Shown in pieces: positions 5,305 through 5,484 of a DNA stretch of 5,484 bases (position 1 is its first letter; each line of letters opens with the position of its first letter). Source of the stretch: Candidatus Rokuibacteriota bacterium (GTDB lineage Bacteria; Methylomirabilota; Methylomirabilia; Rokubacteriales; CSP1-6). Location: positions 1 through 5,484 of the forward strand of contig QHSM01000364.1 of NCBI GenBank assembly GCA_003221595.1, read 5' to 3'. The notes under the pieces were generated by a model, which had not been told where the DNA came from, made no database searches, and saw only the letters and a program-made list of their open reading frames with translations. The translations under genes and the position numbers were made by a program.

Positions 5305-5484
5305 CTACCCGCGCGTGAAGCGAAACTCTCCCGACGCGATCAGTCGACGATAGGAACCGAAGCGCGCCTCGGCGTTCTCGATCTTATCGAGGGGTGATTC
5401 GGAAACCTCGCCCTCACTATAGGTTCGAACGATGCCGTACAGCGTGTCGCGCTGAGCCGGAATCCGGCCGGCGTCACGGATGAG
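5305..5484 (-). CDS. CofH/MqnC-like radical SAM protein, C-terminal fragment (partial)
   Basis: A frame enters from the right edge and ends at TAG (5307-5305), giving 59 residues. It starts LIRDAGRIPAQRDTLY, which matches the C-terminal block of the radical SAM group containing the Fo synthase subunits CofG/CofH and the menaquinone enzymes MqnC/MqnE, where a helix ends in (I/A)G-x-x-P-x-x-R-(D/T)-x-x-Y. About 43 residues follow, rich in charged residues and ending GEFRFTRG. This tail seems longer than usual for the group. Next to cof genes, a role in Fo formation is attractive, but the fragment lacks the CxxxCxxC cluster and cannot separate CofG, CofH and Mqn proteins. The rest lies outside the window. 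HU starts 75 bases downstream. Confidence 0.6.
   Translation of the reverse strand, partial: LIRDAGRIPAQRDTLYGIVRTYSEGEVSESPLDKIENAEARFGSYRRLIASGEFRFTRG

Noticed and set aside
5305..5484. The fragment as an F420-dependent luciferase-like oxidoreductase
   Set aside because: The block IRDAGRIPAQRDTLY fits the C-terminus of the CofH/MqnC radical SAM group. I see nothing that resembles a luciferase-like end.

Overview
The window looks like a chromosomal segment from a high-GC bacterium that makes coenzyme F420. GC-rich third codon positions, GTG and TTG starts, four-base stop/start overlaps and single-domain, archaeal-style Cof proteins suggest an uncultured soil or groundwater lineage (Rokubacteria/Methylomirabilota-like, or another GC-rich phylum). 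That placement is inference from gene content. No rRNA or other marker is present to prove it.

Layout. The first 1.16 kb is on the + strand: a HAD-superfamily phosphatase (25-711), then a small four-helix membrane protein resembling CopD (708-1163) that overlaps it by four bases. A six-residue tail of a possible upstream gene ends one base before the phosphatase start. The remainder, 1199-5484, is on the - strand. In transcription order it holds: the C-terminus of a CofH/MqnC-like radical SAM protein (5484-5305, cut by the window edge); an HU-family DNA-binding protein (5229-4936); a GNAT-like protein (4949-4404); cofD (4402-3479); cofC (3482-2805); a 199-base spacer with three 36-bp tandem repeats; cofE (2605-1856); and npdG (1843-1199). 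A GC-rich hairpin separates the convergent npdG and CopD-like genes.

How the genes work together. CofC activates a three-carbon phospho-acid with GTP. CofD transfers the activated lactyl-type moiety to Fo. CofE adds glutamates to give F420-n. NpdG exchanges hydride between NADPH and F420. The radical SAM fragment may belong to the Fo-forming step, or to the related menaquinone (futalosine) pathway. Most - strand genes overlap or nearly abut, as expected for one transcription unit. The exceptions are the 75-base gap before HU and the repeat-bearing cofC-cofE spacer.

The core F420 genes are confident calls. The most curious items are the repeat array inside the F420 operon, the GNAT-like gene whose only good start is a TTG inside HU, and the presence of HU among the cof genes. 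No tRNA, rRNA, CRISPR array or insertion sequence was seen. I did not find a clearly new system here.
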